Shown here: positions 1 to 10,411 of the stretch, in pieces | Position numbering within the stretch: position 1 is the stretch's first letter | Layout of the letters: every line of letters begins with the position of its first letter | Source of the DNA: Planctomycetota bacterium | Lineage (GTDB): Bacteria > Planctomycetota > UBA8742 > UBA2392 | NCBI GenBank assembly: GCA_025993795.1 | Contig: JAMQHL010000070.1 | Location: 1-64,000 of the forward strand | Direction of reading: 5' to 3' | Length of the DNA: 64,000 bases | Program-made: the position numbers and the translations under genes | Notes under the pieces: generated by a model | What the model saw: the letters and a program-made list of their open reading frames with translations, nothing else | Databases searched by the model: none | What the model was told of the DNA's origin: nothing

Positions 1-45
1 CGCTTCAAGCCCCAGGCCGATCGAGAAGAGCTGGTTGGTATCCAT
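1..45 (-). CDS. 5' end of a probable ISL3-type transposase (partial)
   Basis: Only 15 codons lie in the window, starting at an ATG at 45 and running off the left edge: MDTNQLFSIGLGLEA. The pattern Met-Asp-Thr-x-x-Leu-Phe followed by a Leu-Gly-Leu motif resembles the N-termini of ISL3-family transposases, which usually continue with Pro-Trp. This is a motif resemblance over a very short stretch, so it is tentative. The bases just upstream (46-96) carry a short palindrome and could be the element end. An ordinary host gene is the alternative. Confidence 0.33.
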   Translation of the reverse strand, partial: MDTNQLFSIGLGLEA

Positions 46-96
46 GCCCGCATGTTATCCTGATTCAGCCGTTTCCATAGGAAACAGCGAGGAACC
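46..96 (-). mobile_element. Possible terminal region of the insertion sequence
   Basis: The stretch upstream of the partial transposase contains a perfect inverted repeat, GTTTCC-ATA-GGAAAC, at 71-85. Read on the minus strand it begins GGTTCCTCGCTGTTTCC from about 96. A GC-poor terminal repeat just before the transposase start would be expected for such elements. The other end is outside the window, so neither the matching repeat nor the target duplication can be checked. Confidence 0.25.
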
Positions 97-116
97 GTTT
101 TCCTGTCCCGTCGTCG

Positions 117-341
117 TTGTCAGCCACGGCATTCCTGTTTGCGCTGGCAACCGAGGAATCAGAAACGCTGACCGGTCTGGACGACTTGTTAGTGTTGGGA
201 TTCGGACTGTTTCACGGTGACGGTTCCTCAACCGCATCCGGCGGTGAGTTGGTTGGGTCCCTTCGTCTGATGAACGTTGGTGGGAATTTTGTCCCCAACG
301 ATCCCCCGCCACCGCCGGAAGAACCGCCAGTGCTGGATTAG
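117..341 (+). pseudogene. Open frame ending in a Pro/Glu-rich tail, possibly a gene 3' fragment
   Basis: An open frame of about 75 codons runs from a TTG at 117 to TAG at 339-341 and ends in a proline/glutamate-rich tail (PPPPPEEPP). The frame is closed just upstream by a stop at 78-80, inside the possible insertion-sequence end. There is no ATG and no ribosome-binding site. A strong hairpin follows 20 bases after the stop, which would suit a genuine gene end. It may be the 3' remnant of a gene cut by the insertion, or only a chance frame. I recognise no domain. Confidence 0.2.
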
Positions 342-360
342 TATTCATCGTCGGTAACTG

Positions 361-391
361 ATGGGGGCACGGCTTGTCGGCGTGCCCCCAT
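361..391 (+). terminator. Perfect 11-bp hairpin, terminator-like
   Basis: ATGGGGGCACG at 361-371 pairs perfectly with CGTGCCCCCAT at 381-391 around a 9-base loop. There is no following T-run, so this is a terminator-like hairpin rather than a textbook rho-independent terminator. It lies between the Pro-rich frame and the DinB remnant. Confidence 0.35.
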
Positions 392-604
392 CGGCCTCGG
401 GTGGCTCTTGCCGCACTGGAAACAGCAAACGCCGCCCTGAGGGCCGAAATCGCCCTGCTGACAGCCGACGCTCTCGACAGGCCTTTCACGCCGAACAAGA
501 CCACCGCCGAGTTTGTACTGGGCACCATTCGCCACATCAGCTGGCACTCGGGCCAGATCGCGACGCTTCGGCGCCTTCACCGGCAGGCACATCCGGGGTG
601 TTGA
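374..604 (+). pseudogene. Truncated DinB-like (four-helix metal-binding) remnant
   Basis: From about 395 the frame encodes roughly 67 residues that look like the C-terminal half of a DinB/YfiT-type four-helix protein. The key part is IRHISWHSGQIATLRRL, carrying an HxxxH pair followed by GQI, the usual layout of the last metal-binding helix of this fold. The stop is TGA at 602-604. The first half of the domain (typical total about 150 residues) is missing, and the upstream sequence is the hairpin at 361-391. There is no plausible start or ribosome-binding site. It reads as debris of a host gene next to a mobile-element scar. The family call rests on one motif. Confidence 0.45.
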
Positions 605-779
605 TCTCGATGGGTTGCGTGCCGCAGCCTGTGCGCAGGCCGCGCTGATCGCGGCGACACCGCTGCGGCCACAGACATAGATTCGGGGACTTTAACTTGC
701 GCGCATCACGTTGGTAGTGGGGCGCGGCGGACCCTCGCAACTCTTCGCCTCAACCTTGAACGCGTGAAATGAGCTCAAC

Positions 780-1592
780 ATGAAATTAGTTTCCGCTCTG
801 GCATTGATGCTGGTCGCCTGTTCCCAGGTGCCGAGCAACTCGATGAACACCGAGAAGTACATCTCACCTGAAGACAATCAACGCTACGAAGAGCTTGTGC
901 TGGATGGGCGCGGCGCGTTTCTTGAAGAAACGCGCACGGTCGTCGGCGTTCAGAACAGTCACGAACGCTACCGGCAGGCACTGGCAATCCGCTCTGACAA
1001 CTATGTCGTACTCTGGGAAGCCGCGCGCACAGCCGTATGGCTGGCCAACTACGGCCCCGAGGACAAGCAAGAGGTCTACGCCCGCGACGGCATCAAGTAC
1101 GCCAACACAGCCGTGAAACTGAAGCCCGACGGCGAAGAAGGCCTGTTCTATGACGGCGTGCTGGCTGGCAAGCTGGCGGACCTTGACATCACATACGGCC
1201 CCAGCGGTCTTGAGATCATCGTGCAGCGCATGCGCCAGTTGATTGAACTGAAGTCCAGATACATCTATGGCGGGCCCGACCGCGTACTTGCGATGGTGCT
1301 TATGCGCGCACCCGGCTCACCACTCGGCCCCGGTGACTGGGACGCAGCCGAAAAGCACATGACCCGGGCACTCGAAATCGACCCCAACTGGCCCGAGAAC
1401 CAGCTGTACATGGCTGAGCTGGATTTCGGCTTGGCGAACAAGCGCAGCGAGCCCAAGCACGCCGAAAGCGCCCGCGCGCGCCTGCACAAGCATTTCCTGA
1501 GCGACGATGCCCAAGCCCCCATGGGCTCGAAGTACGAGTTCATTTATTGGCAGGAAGACGCCCGCAAGCTGCTGGAAGCCAACAAAGAGTAA
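780..1592 (+). CDS. TatT-like lipoprotein with TPR helices
   Basis: The 270-residue product begins with a lipoprotein signal peptide (MKLVSALALMLVACSQ; Cys15 in an L-V-A-C lipobox), so it should be anchored in a membrane on the periplasmic side. The rest is helical with TPR-like units: a paired unit around residues 65-115, and near 165-215 the stretch YGGPDRVLAMVLMRAPGSPL followed by a GDWDAAEKHMTRALEIDP unit. That arrangement resembles the TRAP-transporter-associated TatT family, in which TPR trimers bind a periplasmic partner. No TRAP transporter genes are visible nearby, so the partner is unknown. The ATG at 780 is chosen because it begins the signal peptide; its ribosome-binding site is weak. 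Confidence 0.62.
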   Translation: MKLVSALALMLVACSQVPSNSMNTEKYISPEDNQRYEELVLDGRGAFLEETRTVVGVQNSHERYRQALAIRSDNYVVLWEAARTAVWLANYGPEDKQEVYARDGIKYANTAVKLKPDGEEGLFYDGVLAGKLADLDITYGPSGLEIIVQRMRQLIELKSRYIYGGPDRVLAMVLMRAPGSPLGPGDWDAAEKHMTRALEIDPNWPENQLYMAELDFGLANKRSEPKHAESARARLHKHFLSDDAQAPMGSKYEFIYWQEDARKLLEANKE

Positions 1593-1639
1593 GGCGCGGC
1601 GCGACAGTCAGAAACACCTGTACCGCCCGTGTCGTCAGA

Positions 1640-2692
1640 CTAAGCATAGACTTCCGCCCGGCGGGCACTCATCTGGTGCGCAAGCTTGATCGCTTCGTGC
1701 ATCGCACCGGGGTTGGCTTTGCCCTGGCCGGCGATGTCGAAGGCTGTGCCGTGGTCAGGGCTTGTGCGCACGATCGGCAGCCCCAGCGTGATGTTCACGC
1801 CCTCATAGAACGCCAGCGTCTTTACCGGTATCAGACCCTGGTCGTGGTACATCGCGACCACGGCGTCGTAGCGGCCGGCCCTGGCATGGGCGAACACGCT
1901 GTCGGCAGCCAGCGGGCCCTCCAGCTTCCAGCCCTTCCTGCGCAGGTCGTCCACCAGCGGCTTGATCAACTTGCGGTCTTCATCGCCGAACCTGCCATTC
2001 TCGCCGGCATGCGGGTTCAAGCCGCAGACCGCGATGCGCGGGTTTTCAATCGCGAAGTCCTTGATCATCGCCGCGTGCACAGTCTCAAACACGCCGCGCA
2101 GCAGCTTTCGCGTGATCAGCTTTGGCACGCGGCTCAGGGGTTCGTGAATCGTGGCCAGCGCAACGCGCAGTCCGCCCCCCACCAGCATCATCACCGCATG
2201 CTTGGCCTTGCACACGTGCGCGAAGAGTTCGGTCTGGCCGGGGAATGGAAACTCATCCTCGTCCATGACTTCCTTGCAGATCGGCCCGGTGACGACTGAG
2301 TCGCTGATGTCGCTTGCCAGCATTTCTGTGGCCGCAGCGAGATAGCTGCCCGCGCGCTCGCCCGTGGCGCCGGTCGGCTTGCCGGGCTTTACCGCGCGCT
2401 CATCTTTAAAGCCGCAATCAAGAAAGATCGGCCGCCACGGCTTGTCGCCGGCCGGCTCAATGTGCTCAAGCATATAGCCGGGGTCGCTGATGAAGTCGTC
2501 AGCGGGAATGATGTGATAGGCGTGCATCGACGACGGCTTGGCCAGATGGCGTGCATAAAGGAAAGCGTCGCCGATCACGGCAATCGGGCGCTGGTGCAGA
2601 ACTTCGTGGCGCTTCTGCAGCAGGCGGACGGCGCGGTGTGTTACCTCTGCGCCGACGCCGGCGGGGTCACCCATGGTGATCAGCAGGGGCAT
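1640..2692 (-). CDS. pdxA: 4-Hydroxythreonine-4-phosphate dehydrogenase PdxA
   Basis: PdxA oxidises 4-phosphohydroxy-threonine in the DXP-dependent pyridoxal phosphate pathway. Recognisable family blocks are the N-terminal MGDPAGVG, the mid-protein VVTGPICKEV, LNPHAGENGRFGDED, and the metal-ligand segment MYHDQGLIPVKTLAFYEGVN. The product is 350 residues from ATG at 2692, close to the usual 330. A TTG at 2734 would add 14 residues and overlap the stop of the upstream VWA gene, but the ATG precedes the conserved MPLLITMGDPAG start, so it is preferred. The gene follows the VWA gene closely on the same strand and is probably co-transcribed with it. Confidence 0.93.
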   Translation of the reverse strand: MPLLITMGDPAGVGAEVTHRAVRLLQKRHEVLHQRPIAVIGDAFLYARHLAKPSSMHAYHIIPADDFISDPGYMLEHIEPAGDKPWRPIFLDCGFKDERAVKPGKPTGATGERAGSYLAAATEMLASDISDSVVTGPICKEVMDEDEFPFPGQTELFAHVCKAKHAVMMLVGGGLRVALATIHEPLSRVPKLITRKLLRGVFETVHAAMIKDFAIENPRIAVCGLNPHAGENGRFGDEDRKLIKPLVDDLRRKGWKLEGPLAADSVFAHARAGRYDAVVAMYHDQGLIPVKTLAFYEGVNITLGLPIVRTSPDHGTAFDIAGQGKANPGAMHEAIKLAHQMSARRAEVYA

Positions 2693-2730
2693 GGGAAAGT
2701 CCCACGCCTCAAACTCTCCGCTGTCGTCGT

Positions 2731-5268
2731 TCAACTGCGTCTCCGCACCACCCGCTCAAGGGGCATCAGGATAAGGAACAGCGCGCACAGGTATACAGCC
2801 CCCATCGGCCAATCTCGCCGTGTGAGTCGTGTCTCCGGCAGCTTCGACGCCAGCTCGGCCTGCTGCGGGTTGTCGTCTACCGCCTTCGTGAATCCGCCAC
2901 CCCGGCCCTTGCGAGTCACATAGACGTCGCCGATGCGGCGCTCTTCGTCATCTAATCTCTCAATCACCTCCGCGGCGCCGAGCGGAAGCCCGCCCGCGCA
3001 CGTGAGCAGACTGTCCGCCAGATCAAGCGCCATGTCTCCTGCCGCCGTTCGCAGGCTGTACTTGGCACCTGGCAGTGGGTCAAGCAGGCGAATACCCTCG
3101 GGCGTTGCTTCGCCGACCAGCCGCACGTCAGGCACCTCACGCGGCAACAGCCAACGCAGGCTTGCCGCGAACACGCCGGGAAAGTCGCCCCAAGCCGTGA
3201 TCTCGCCCAGAGACTCGGGCTCGCCCCCTACCGACCAGAACGCCACCCGGCCCAGCCCGTAAGCGTGAAACGCCAGCGCCGGCGGGTCGCCCGGCGCGTT
3301 GAGACCCAGCGTGACAGCGGCTTCCGGCTTGGCGGCACTGCGTGCGTACCAGGCTGCCCGCGGCGCCGGTCTTGGTAACGCGTCGCTACCAAAGAGCTGC
3401 CTGCCCGGTGGCAGCAGCGTAAGTGGAAACTCGCCGGCAAGCACGTCGACTTTCGGCGGCTCAAGCTCTGCGGCCCTTTGCTCGTCGAGCTTGCGCTTGC
3501 GCTCTTCTTCTTCGGCTTTCTTCTGATCGTCGTAGGCCTTGAAGGCCGTTTCAACTGCGGTCACGAAGATCACGTGGGCCTTCTCGGCCGCTTCGCCCTC
3601 GCCAGGAATGAATGAAAAGCCCTGCTTGGTGGCCAGGTCTTCAATCGTCTTGCGCGCAGCCAGCACCTCGGGCGTGCCGCCCACGAAGGCATCGCCGATG
3701 CCGACGGTCATGATGTTCACCGTCTCGCGCCGCGCTTCCTCGGCGATGTTCGCGAGCAGCTTGCCCTCGCGCGCATTGGCGGGGCGGTCGGCGCCGTCGG
3801 TCATCAGCACGATCACCTTTACGGCGCTGTGCTCTTTCTTGATCACGTCCAGCGCCTCGCGCATCGCGGCGTAGACGTCGGTGTTGTAGTACATCTCGTC
3901 GTAGTCGGTGTCGCCCTCTGTCGCGGCAAGGCGCTGCGCCAGGTTCTTCACGTCGAAATCAATGAACACCCGCGGTTTGTCTATCCATGTCTGTTTCAGC
4001 GTGAAGGCGAGCACCCCGACGCGCGTGTTGGTCTGCTCTTTGGCTTCCTTGATCTTCTTGAGCGCCTCGGTCACGCCTTTGCATGCGACACGCCAGCGTG
4101 TCAGGTCGGCGCGGCGATTGACCGTAGCATTCATGCTGCCTGAGCGGTCAAGCACGTAAATGATGCTGGCCTTGGCGACTTCGGCTTTGCCTTTGATCTC
4201 TTCTACAGGCGGGTCCTCAGGCTGTGGCGGCTTGCCTTCCTTGAGTAACGTCACGGGCAGCAGCATCTTTGCTTCTGACGCCAGGTACTCCGGCGCCACA
4301 AACTTCGCCCCGTCGCCCGTGACGTACAGCCCCCCCCCGCGCGCAACCCAGAAAGACAGCCCGTAGATCACTGACGGGTTCGACAGCGACAACTGATACA
4401 GGGCGTCGACACTGGTCAGCACCACGCCTACAACGTTGTCGGCATCGTCGAATCTTCCGGCGTTGAAACCGGCAAGGTCGCCTCGTTCAGTTTTCCAGCC
4501 GGGTGCCAGTTCAATTGCGCGCTTCTCGTGTTCGGCGGTCAGGCCCAGCATCAGCAGGATCGGTGGCTTCCCCACGCGGGTCACACTGCCGCTGCGCGCC
4601 AGTTCTTTGCCCTGTGCGTCGTGCAATACGGCTTCAAGCAGATGCACGCCCGGTTTGTCTATCCGGATTTCAGCGTGGCCTGACTTGTGGGGCAGGTCAG
4701 CACCATCGAGCAACAATTTCAACGTCGCGCCGGCCAGGAATGCCGAGACGCTGACCTGCCCGGCTTCGCCTGGTTGCAGGGTTGTGGGCGCGTCGATGTG
4801 CAGAATCATCGGCGACGGCAGCACATTTACTTCAGGCCAGTGCGCCGTGCACGGCAGACCCAGCGCAATCACGGCGTCGCGGGCGCGTGTGGATTGTTCG
4901 TGACTGCCCCACACCTCTGCACGTTGCGGAGGTTGCTCGCCGGCAAGCGCGTCGCGCACACGGTTGGTGAACGTGAGCGGCGTCTCGCGAAAGTCGCTGG
5001 CGTCGGCGGCCGGGGCGTGGTCATCCAGCAGCAGGCGCCATTCTCCTTGCGGCTCAAAGCGGCTGGTCTGGGGCTGAACCTCGACAAAGCCGGCGAGGGC
5101 AAACACCAGTAACGCGACGGCGATGACACGAATCATGCCTGCTATGGCCACCGTTCGTTTGCCATGGCGCCATGGCAGCAGCAGTACAAGCAAGCCAAGG
5201 ACTGCACCAATGCCAATCCACGGAAGTGTTGCGGGATGTGCAATCTGAAGGCTCGATAGATCCGGCAT
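2731..5268 (-). CDS. Large membrane protein with VWA domain (BatA/GATase-like architecture)
   Basis: The protein has 845 residues. Two transmembrane helices lie at about 15-32 and 41-61, then a long exported region, then a C-terminal helix near 820-838. A von Willebrand A domain starts at about 365, with a complete MIDAS motif DRSGSM (374-379) and a later LMTDGAD segment, so it should bind a divalent metal and a partner protein. The segment near 280-325 (GVVLTSVDALY ... ARGGGLYVTGDG) resembles the glutamine-amidotransferase-like region of related planctomycete membrane proteins. A charged helix (KKAEEEERKRKLDEQ) follows the VWA domain. The start at 5268 (MPDLSSLQ) is chosen because upstream frame extension would run antisense through asnS. 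It is divergent from asnS and followed by pdxA. The function is unknown; an envelope role is inferred. Confidence 0.82.
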   Translation of the reverse strand: MPDLSSLQIAHPATLPWIGIGAVLGLLVLLLPWRHGKRTVAIAGMIRVIAVALLVFALAGFVEVQPQTSRFEPQGEWRLLLDDHAPAADASDFRETPLTFTNRVRDALAGEQPPQRAEVWGSHEQSTRARDAVIALGLPCTAHWPEVNVLPSPMILHIDAPTTLQPGEAGQVSVSAFLAGATLKLLLDGADLPHKSGHAEIRIDKPGVHLLEAVLHDAQGKELARSGSVTRVGKPPILLMLGLTAEHEKRAIELAPGWKTERGDLAGFNAGRFDDADNVVGVVLTSVDALYQLSLSNPSVIYGLSFWVARGGGLYVTGDGAKFVAPEYLASEAKMLLPVTLLKEGKPPQPEDPPVEEIKGKAEVAKASIIYVLDRSGSMNATVNRRADLTRWRVACKGVTEALKKIKEAKEQTNTRVGVLAFTLKQTWIDKPRVFIDFDVKNLAQRLAATEGDTDYDEMYYNTDVYAAMREALDVIKKEHSAVKVIVLMTDGADRPANAREGKLLANIAEEARRETVNIMTVGIGDAFVGGTPEVLAARKTIEDLATKQGFSFIPGEGEAAEKAHVIFVTAVETAFKAYDDQKKAEEEERKRKLDEQRAAELEPPKVDVLAGEFPLTLLPPGRQLFGSDALPRPAPRAAWYARSAAKPEAAVTLGLNAPGDPPALAFHAYGLGRVAFWSVGGEPESLGEITAWGDFPGVFAASLRWLLPREVPDVRLVGEATPEGIRLLDPLPGAKYSLRTAAGDMALDLADSLLTCAGGLPLGAAEVIERLDDEERRIGDVYVTRKGRGGGFTKAVDDNPQQAELASKLPETRLTRRDWPMGAVYLCALFLILMPLERVVRRRS

Positions 5269-5331
5269 CAAGCGCTTCCCGTTGTGCGCGCCAAACCTTG
5301 CATGCATAGTGCCCCCGCAAAGGGCAGGCAC

Positions 5332-6681
<1,350 letters not shown>

Positions 6682-6703
6682 CACCTGAAGCAAAGGCTGT
6701 CCC

Positions 6704-7381
6704 TTGGCTGAAGCCATCATCATCGACCTGTACGACACCCTGACCGATGAGGCAGACAACGACCGCAATGCGTTGGCGCTGGTGCGCCAGGTCGTCGCGA
6801 CGGCTGGGCAGAGAGTCACTGAGCAGGCGTTCGCGCAGGCCGAAGAATTTGCCATCCAGAGCTTTGCGCCGAACATGTACGACGCAATGATCTTCAAGCT
6901 GGTGAATCGTGACACGACGCTGGCCCTGCGGTGCATCAGTGCGTTCAAGAAGAACAATCCGCGCAGCGTAAAGGTCCGGGCTGAAGCCAAGGAAATCCTG
7001 AAGATCTGCAAAGAGCGCAAGTGGAAAGCCGCGCTCGCCCACGCGCCCGACAAGGACGAAACCGAGGCATTGCGAAAAGCCGGGCTGCTGGACCTGTTTG
7101 ATGTGAAGGGGCCGCCCGCGGCGCTCAAGATTGAGCTGCCGGATATCAGGGTGCTGGAGATTCTGCTGGGTCAACTGGCGGTTCGGCCGGGTGATTGCGT
7201 GATGCTGGGCAACCGGATCGACAACGACATCCGGCCAGCCAACATGCTGCGCATGACGACCGTGCAGTTGCAGGTGGGTATCCATGGCAAGCGACAGTTT
7301 CCGCGCGACCTGAAAGACGTGCCCGCGTATGAGGCGCCGACGCTGGCAGCGCTGATGAACGTGCTTCCGACCGTTGTCTAG
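6704..7381 (+). CDS. HAD-superfamily hydrolase
   Basis: The 225-residue product opens with HAD motif I as IIIDLYDTLT (nucleophile Asp8). The position two residues later is Tyr rather than Asp, as in many dehalogenase-like HADs that lack the acid/base aspartate of phosphatases. A helical cap (residues ~15-95) is followed by a short motif near 115 and by motif IV GNRIDNDIRPANMLRM near 165-180. The start is a TTG at 6704, 22 bases after asnS, and no ATG lies upstream of motif I. The substrate cannot be deduced. It is probably co-transcribed with asnS. Confidence 0.75.
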   Translation: MAEAIIIDLYDTLTDEADNDRNALALVRQVVATAGQRVTEQAFAQAEEFAIQSFAPNMYDAMIFKLVNRDTTLALRCISAFKKNNPRSVKVRAEAKEILKICKERKWKAALAHAPDKDETEALRKAGLLDLFDVKGPPAALKIELPDIRVLEILLGQLAVRPGDCVMLGNRIDNDIRPANMLRMTTVQLQVGIHGKRQFPRDLKDVPAYEAPTLAALMNVLPTVV

Positions 7382-7576
7382 GGGTTCTTGCCGGACTGAG
7401 CGCTGCGGCAGGAAGAGGCCGAAGCTTGCGGGCAATGCAACCACGAGCACCCGTGTCCGGCCTCCAAACACCCGGCACCGTTCGTCGCCAAAGTCAAAGG
7501 TCACGAATTACTGGCCGGCATGCATCTCCATGCGGCTACTGGAAACACCGGCCATTAGCCTCTAGCCTCGGCCCAG

Positions 7577-9058
7577 ATGACGAACGCGACCAGGACAGAG
7601 TACGAGCCCGTGATTGGCCTTGAGGTGCATTGCCAACTCAAGACCCGCAGCAAGATGTTCTGCGCGTGCGAGGTTCGCTTCGGCGCGCCAGCCAACTCAT
7701 TGACGTGCCCGGTGTGCCTGGGTTTGCCCGGCGCGCTGCCGATGGTTAATCACCTTGCCGTTGAGTACGGAATCAGGATTGGTTTGGCACTGAACTGCCA
7801 GATTGCGCACCGCGCGAAGTTTGACCGAAAGAACTATTTCTATCCCGACCTGCCCAAGGGTTACCAGATAAGCCAGTACGACGAGCCCCTGTGCTTCGAC
7901 GGCGAACTGCAATTGCCGATCGTCGATGAGTCCGGCAATCCGAAGATTTGCCGCATCACGCGCGCGCACCTTGAAGAGGACGCGGGCAAGTCGATCCACA
8001 TGGGCCACAGCACACTGGTGGACCTGAACCGCGCCGGCACGCCCCTAGTTGAAATTGTCGGCGGCCCTGACCTGCGCAGCCCCGAAGAAGCCTATGGTTA
8101 CCTGACCACGCTCAAGCGCAACCTCAGCTACCTGGGCATCAGCGACCTGAGCATGGAGAAAGGAAGTCTAAGATGCGACGCCAACGTCAGCATCCGGCCC
8201 AGAGGCCAGGATGAGTTCGGTGTGCGCAGCGAGGTCAAGAACCTGAACAGCTTTCGCGCCGTGCGCGCCGCCCTTGAATTCGAGATCAGGCGCCACACGC
8301 AAGTGCTCGAAAGCGGCGGCAAACTGACGCAGGAAACACGCCTGTGGGACGAAGAGAAACTCGAAACCCGCAGTATGCGCAGTAAAGAAGAAGCGACGGA
8401 CTACCGCTTCTTTCCTGAGCCCGACCTGACTACCTTTGACGTACCCCGGGAATGGGTCGAAAAGGTCCGCGCCACGCTGCCCGAAATGCCCGAAAAGCGC
8501 CTGCTGCGCTTCCTGCACGACTTCAAGCTGAACCAGCCGGACGCCGAGTTCCTGGTCGGCGAGAAGGCCTTGGCCGACTGGTATGAAGCCGTGCTGAAAC
8601 TCTACGACGAGCCACGCAAGGTGGCGGCCTGGGTTGTCGGCGAAGTGAATCGCGAGTTACAGGAACGCCACATAGAGATCAGCGAGTTCAAGGTCAAGCC
8701 GGCCCAGTTGGTTGACGTGATCAAGCTGCTGGACACAGGCAAGCTGAACAACATCACCGCCAAAGAGGTCTTCAAGGCAATGGCTGAAACCGGCGAGAAT
8801 GCGCTGGCTGCGGCCAAGCGCCTTGGTCGCCTGATCGAACAGGACGAAGGCGAAGTGGACGCCGCCATCGCCGAAGTCATCGCCGAGTTCAAGGACAAAG
8901 CCGTCGCGGATTACCTCAGCGGCGAAACCAAAGCGCTGGGCTTTCTGGTAGGCCAGGCCATGCGCAAACTGAAAGGCAAAGCCAACCCTAAAGACCTCGG
9001 CACCCGTTTCGAGGCTCGATTGGCAAAGCAAGAGCCCGGGACGCCAGCCACGGGTTAG
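7577..9058 (+). CDS. gatB: Asp-tRNA(Asn)/Glu-tRNA(Gln) amidotransferase subunit B
   Basis: GatB is the kinase/tRNA-binding subunit of the GatCAB complex, which turns mischarged Glu-tRNA(Gln) or Asp-tRNA(Asn) into the correct aminoacyl-tRNA. Diagnostic blocks are VIGLEVHCQLKTRSKMFC at the N-terminus, KNYFYPDLPKGYQISQYD, RAGTPLVEIVGGPD, and YRFFPEPDL. The C-terminal ~150 residues form the helical YqeY-like tail that contacts tRNA. At 493 residues it is full length. No gatA or gatC is adjacent. Because asnS is present, the complex here may mainly serve Gln-tRNA formation. Confidence 0.95.
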   Translation: MTNATRTEYEPVIGLEVHCQLKTRSKMFCACEVRFGAPANSLTCPVCLGLPGALPMVNHLAVEYGIRIGLALNCQIAHRAKFDRKNYFYPDLPKGYQISQYDEPLCFDGELQLPIVDESGNPKICRITRAHLEEDAGKSIHMGHSTLVDLNRAGTPLVEIVGGPDLRSPEEAYGYLTTLKRNLSYLGISDLSMEKGSLRCDANVSIRPRGQDEFGVRSEVKNLNSFRAVRAALEFEIRRHTQVLESGGKLTQETRLWDEEKLETRSMRSKEEATDYRFFPEPDLTTFDVPREWVEKVRATLPEMPEKRLLRFLHDFKLNQPDAEFLVGEKALADWYEAVLKLYDEPRKVAAWVVGEVNRELQERHIEISEFKVKPAQLVDVIKLLDTGKLNNITAKEVFKAMAETGENALAAAKRLGRLIEQDEGEVDAAIAEVIAEFKDKAVADYLSGETKALGFLVGQAMRKLKGKANPKDLGTRFEARLAKQEPGTPATG

Positions 9059-9092
9059 CACCCGCAGCAACAGGCCGCGAACGAGCTTGCCC

Positions 9093-9509
9093 ATGTACCA
9101 CGACCTGCCAAAGCTCAGCCATGCAATCGTCGCGTTGATCCATGACGGCGACGACATGCTGCTCATCGAACGCTCGAAGACGGACACCTACCCGGGCTAC
9201 TGGTCCGCCGTTACGGGCGCCATGGACGCCGGCGAGACCCAGCAAGCCGCCTGCATACGCGAGGCGCGCGAAGAAGTCGGTTTGCAGGTCAAGCCCGTAC
9301 GCAAGGTCTGGGAAAGCATAACGCGCCGCGCCTCGTTTGTGCTGCACTGGTGGCAGTGCGAACTTGTCGGCCCCCGGTCTGTCGTCGCAAACCCCGCTGA
9401 AGTGGGCGACTATCGCTGGGTGCGCGAACACGAGATCGCAAAGATCCAGCTCATGTTCAGCGATGCCCGCTGGTTTTACAGCGACATCTACCCGCGGGTA
9501 CGGCGCTAG
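9093..9509 (+). CDS. NUDIX hydrolase
   Basis: A 138-residue single-domain NUDIX protein. A perfect Nudix box occupies residues ~42-64: G, five residues, E, seven residues, then REAREEVGL, which supplies the metal-binding glutamates for hydrolysing a nucleoside-diphosphate-linked substrate. The N-terminal strand LSHAIVALIHDGDDMLLIERS and the aromatic-rich C-terminus are typical. The ATG at 9093 is preferred over a TTG at 9087. The exact substrate is not predictable. It sits between gatB and a membrane protein on the same strand. Confidence 0.85.
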   Translation: MYHDLPKLSHAIVALIHDGDDMLLIERSKTDTYPGYWSAVTGAMDAGETQQAACIREAREEVGLQVKPVRKVWESITRRASFVLHWWQCELVGPRSVVANPAEVGDYRWVREHEIAKIQLMFSDARWFYSDIYPRVRR

Positions 9510-9541
9510 CGCCACAGCCGAGACTGCACTACCCTGCCCGC

Positions 9542-10279
9542 ATGCACGCATTGCTAGCCCTGACCCTTGCGCATGCCCGCGACGTTGCCCGTCGGCCGTC
9601 CACCTTAATTCTGGCGGCCGTGGGCGCTGTCTTGGTGCTGTCTCTGCGCTGGTTCTCAGCGTTTGGTCTTGGCTATGAAGTCGTGCAACTGGTCGAGCTC
9701 GGTGTCTACACCATTGGCATGCTGGGCGCGGTTGGAGTGGTGCTGTTCTGGCTGCCCCGTGACGACGAAACCGACGACCCTGAACTTCTGCTCTTGACAC
9801 GTCCAGTCTCGCCGTGGGCACTTGCCGGCGGCGCGTTTGCCGGGCGACTGGCCGTGGTTGCCCTGCTATTTGCCGGCTGGTTGTTATGCATCGCTGCTGC
9901 GCTGTTGTGGTTCAAGCTTGAAGACGCGCAGCTCTTTGGCTATCGCGGCGCTGACTCAGTGACGGAGGAAGCGATCAGGGCCATTGGCCCGTTGTTCGGG
10001 CAACTTCTGGCCACAGGCGTGCTGCTCGCGCTTGCCCAGCCGATTGCGCGCACCCGCAAGCCTGCTCTGCTTGCCGGGGGCGTGCTAGGGCTCTATGTGC
10101 TCGGGTATGCCGTCGCGTTGCCGGTGCTTCCTGACCTGGCACGACAGGATGTTACCGGTTCGCTGTGGGGAATGCCGGACAGCAGTATTTCGGCTTGGCA
10201 GATTGTTCATGCTTGTGCATGGTGTGCGGTCGGGATAGCCTTGGACACCGGCGTCCTGAGACTTCGGTCAGTGTCCTAA
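9542..10279 (+). CDS. Polytopic membrane protein, ABC-2 permease-like
   Basis: The product has 245 residues and about six hydrophobic segments: roughly 22-40, 53-73, 95-120, 150-170, 178-200 and 218-236. The start is MHALLALTLAHARDVARRPS, a short cytoplasmic amphipathic segment followed by helix 1, as in ABC-2-type permeases. Between helices 2 and 3 it has the acidic loop RDDETDDPELLLLTRPVSPWALAGG, which matches the 'coupling' region of ABC-2 permeases. No ATP-binding partner gene is adjacent, so a transporter role is an inference. Confidence 0.6.
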   Translation: MHALLALTLAHARDVARRPSTLILAAVGAVLVLSLRWFSAFGLGYEVVQLVELGVYTIGMLGAVGVVLFWLPRDDETDDPELLLLTRPVSPWALAGGAFAGRLAVVALLFAGWLLCIAAALLWFKLEDAQLFGYRGADSVTEEAIRAIGPLFGQLLATGVLLALAQPIARTRKPALLAGGVLGLYVLGYAVALPVLPDLARQDVTGSLWGMPDSSISAWQIVHACAWCAVGIALDTGVLRLRSVS

Positions 10280-10411
10280 ACCACAATCTCGACGCGGTTT
10301 GTAAGCGGCTTGTGGGGCTGTGGTTGGCTGTATAGACTGCAATGCGGACTATTCTGGTCTATATCGCTTAGTCTTTGAATTTTCACGTCCGGGTTGCCCG
10401 GGGGTTTTTGC

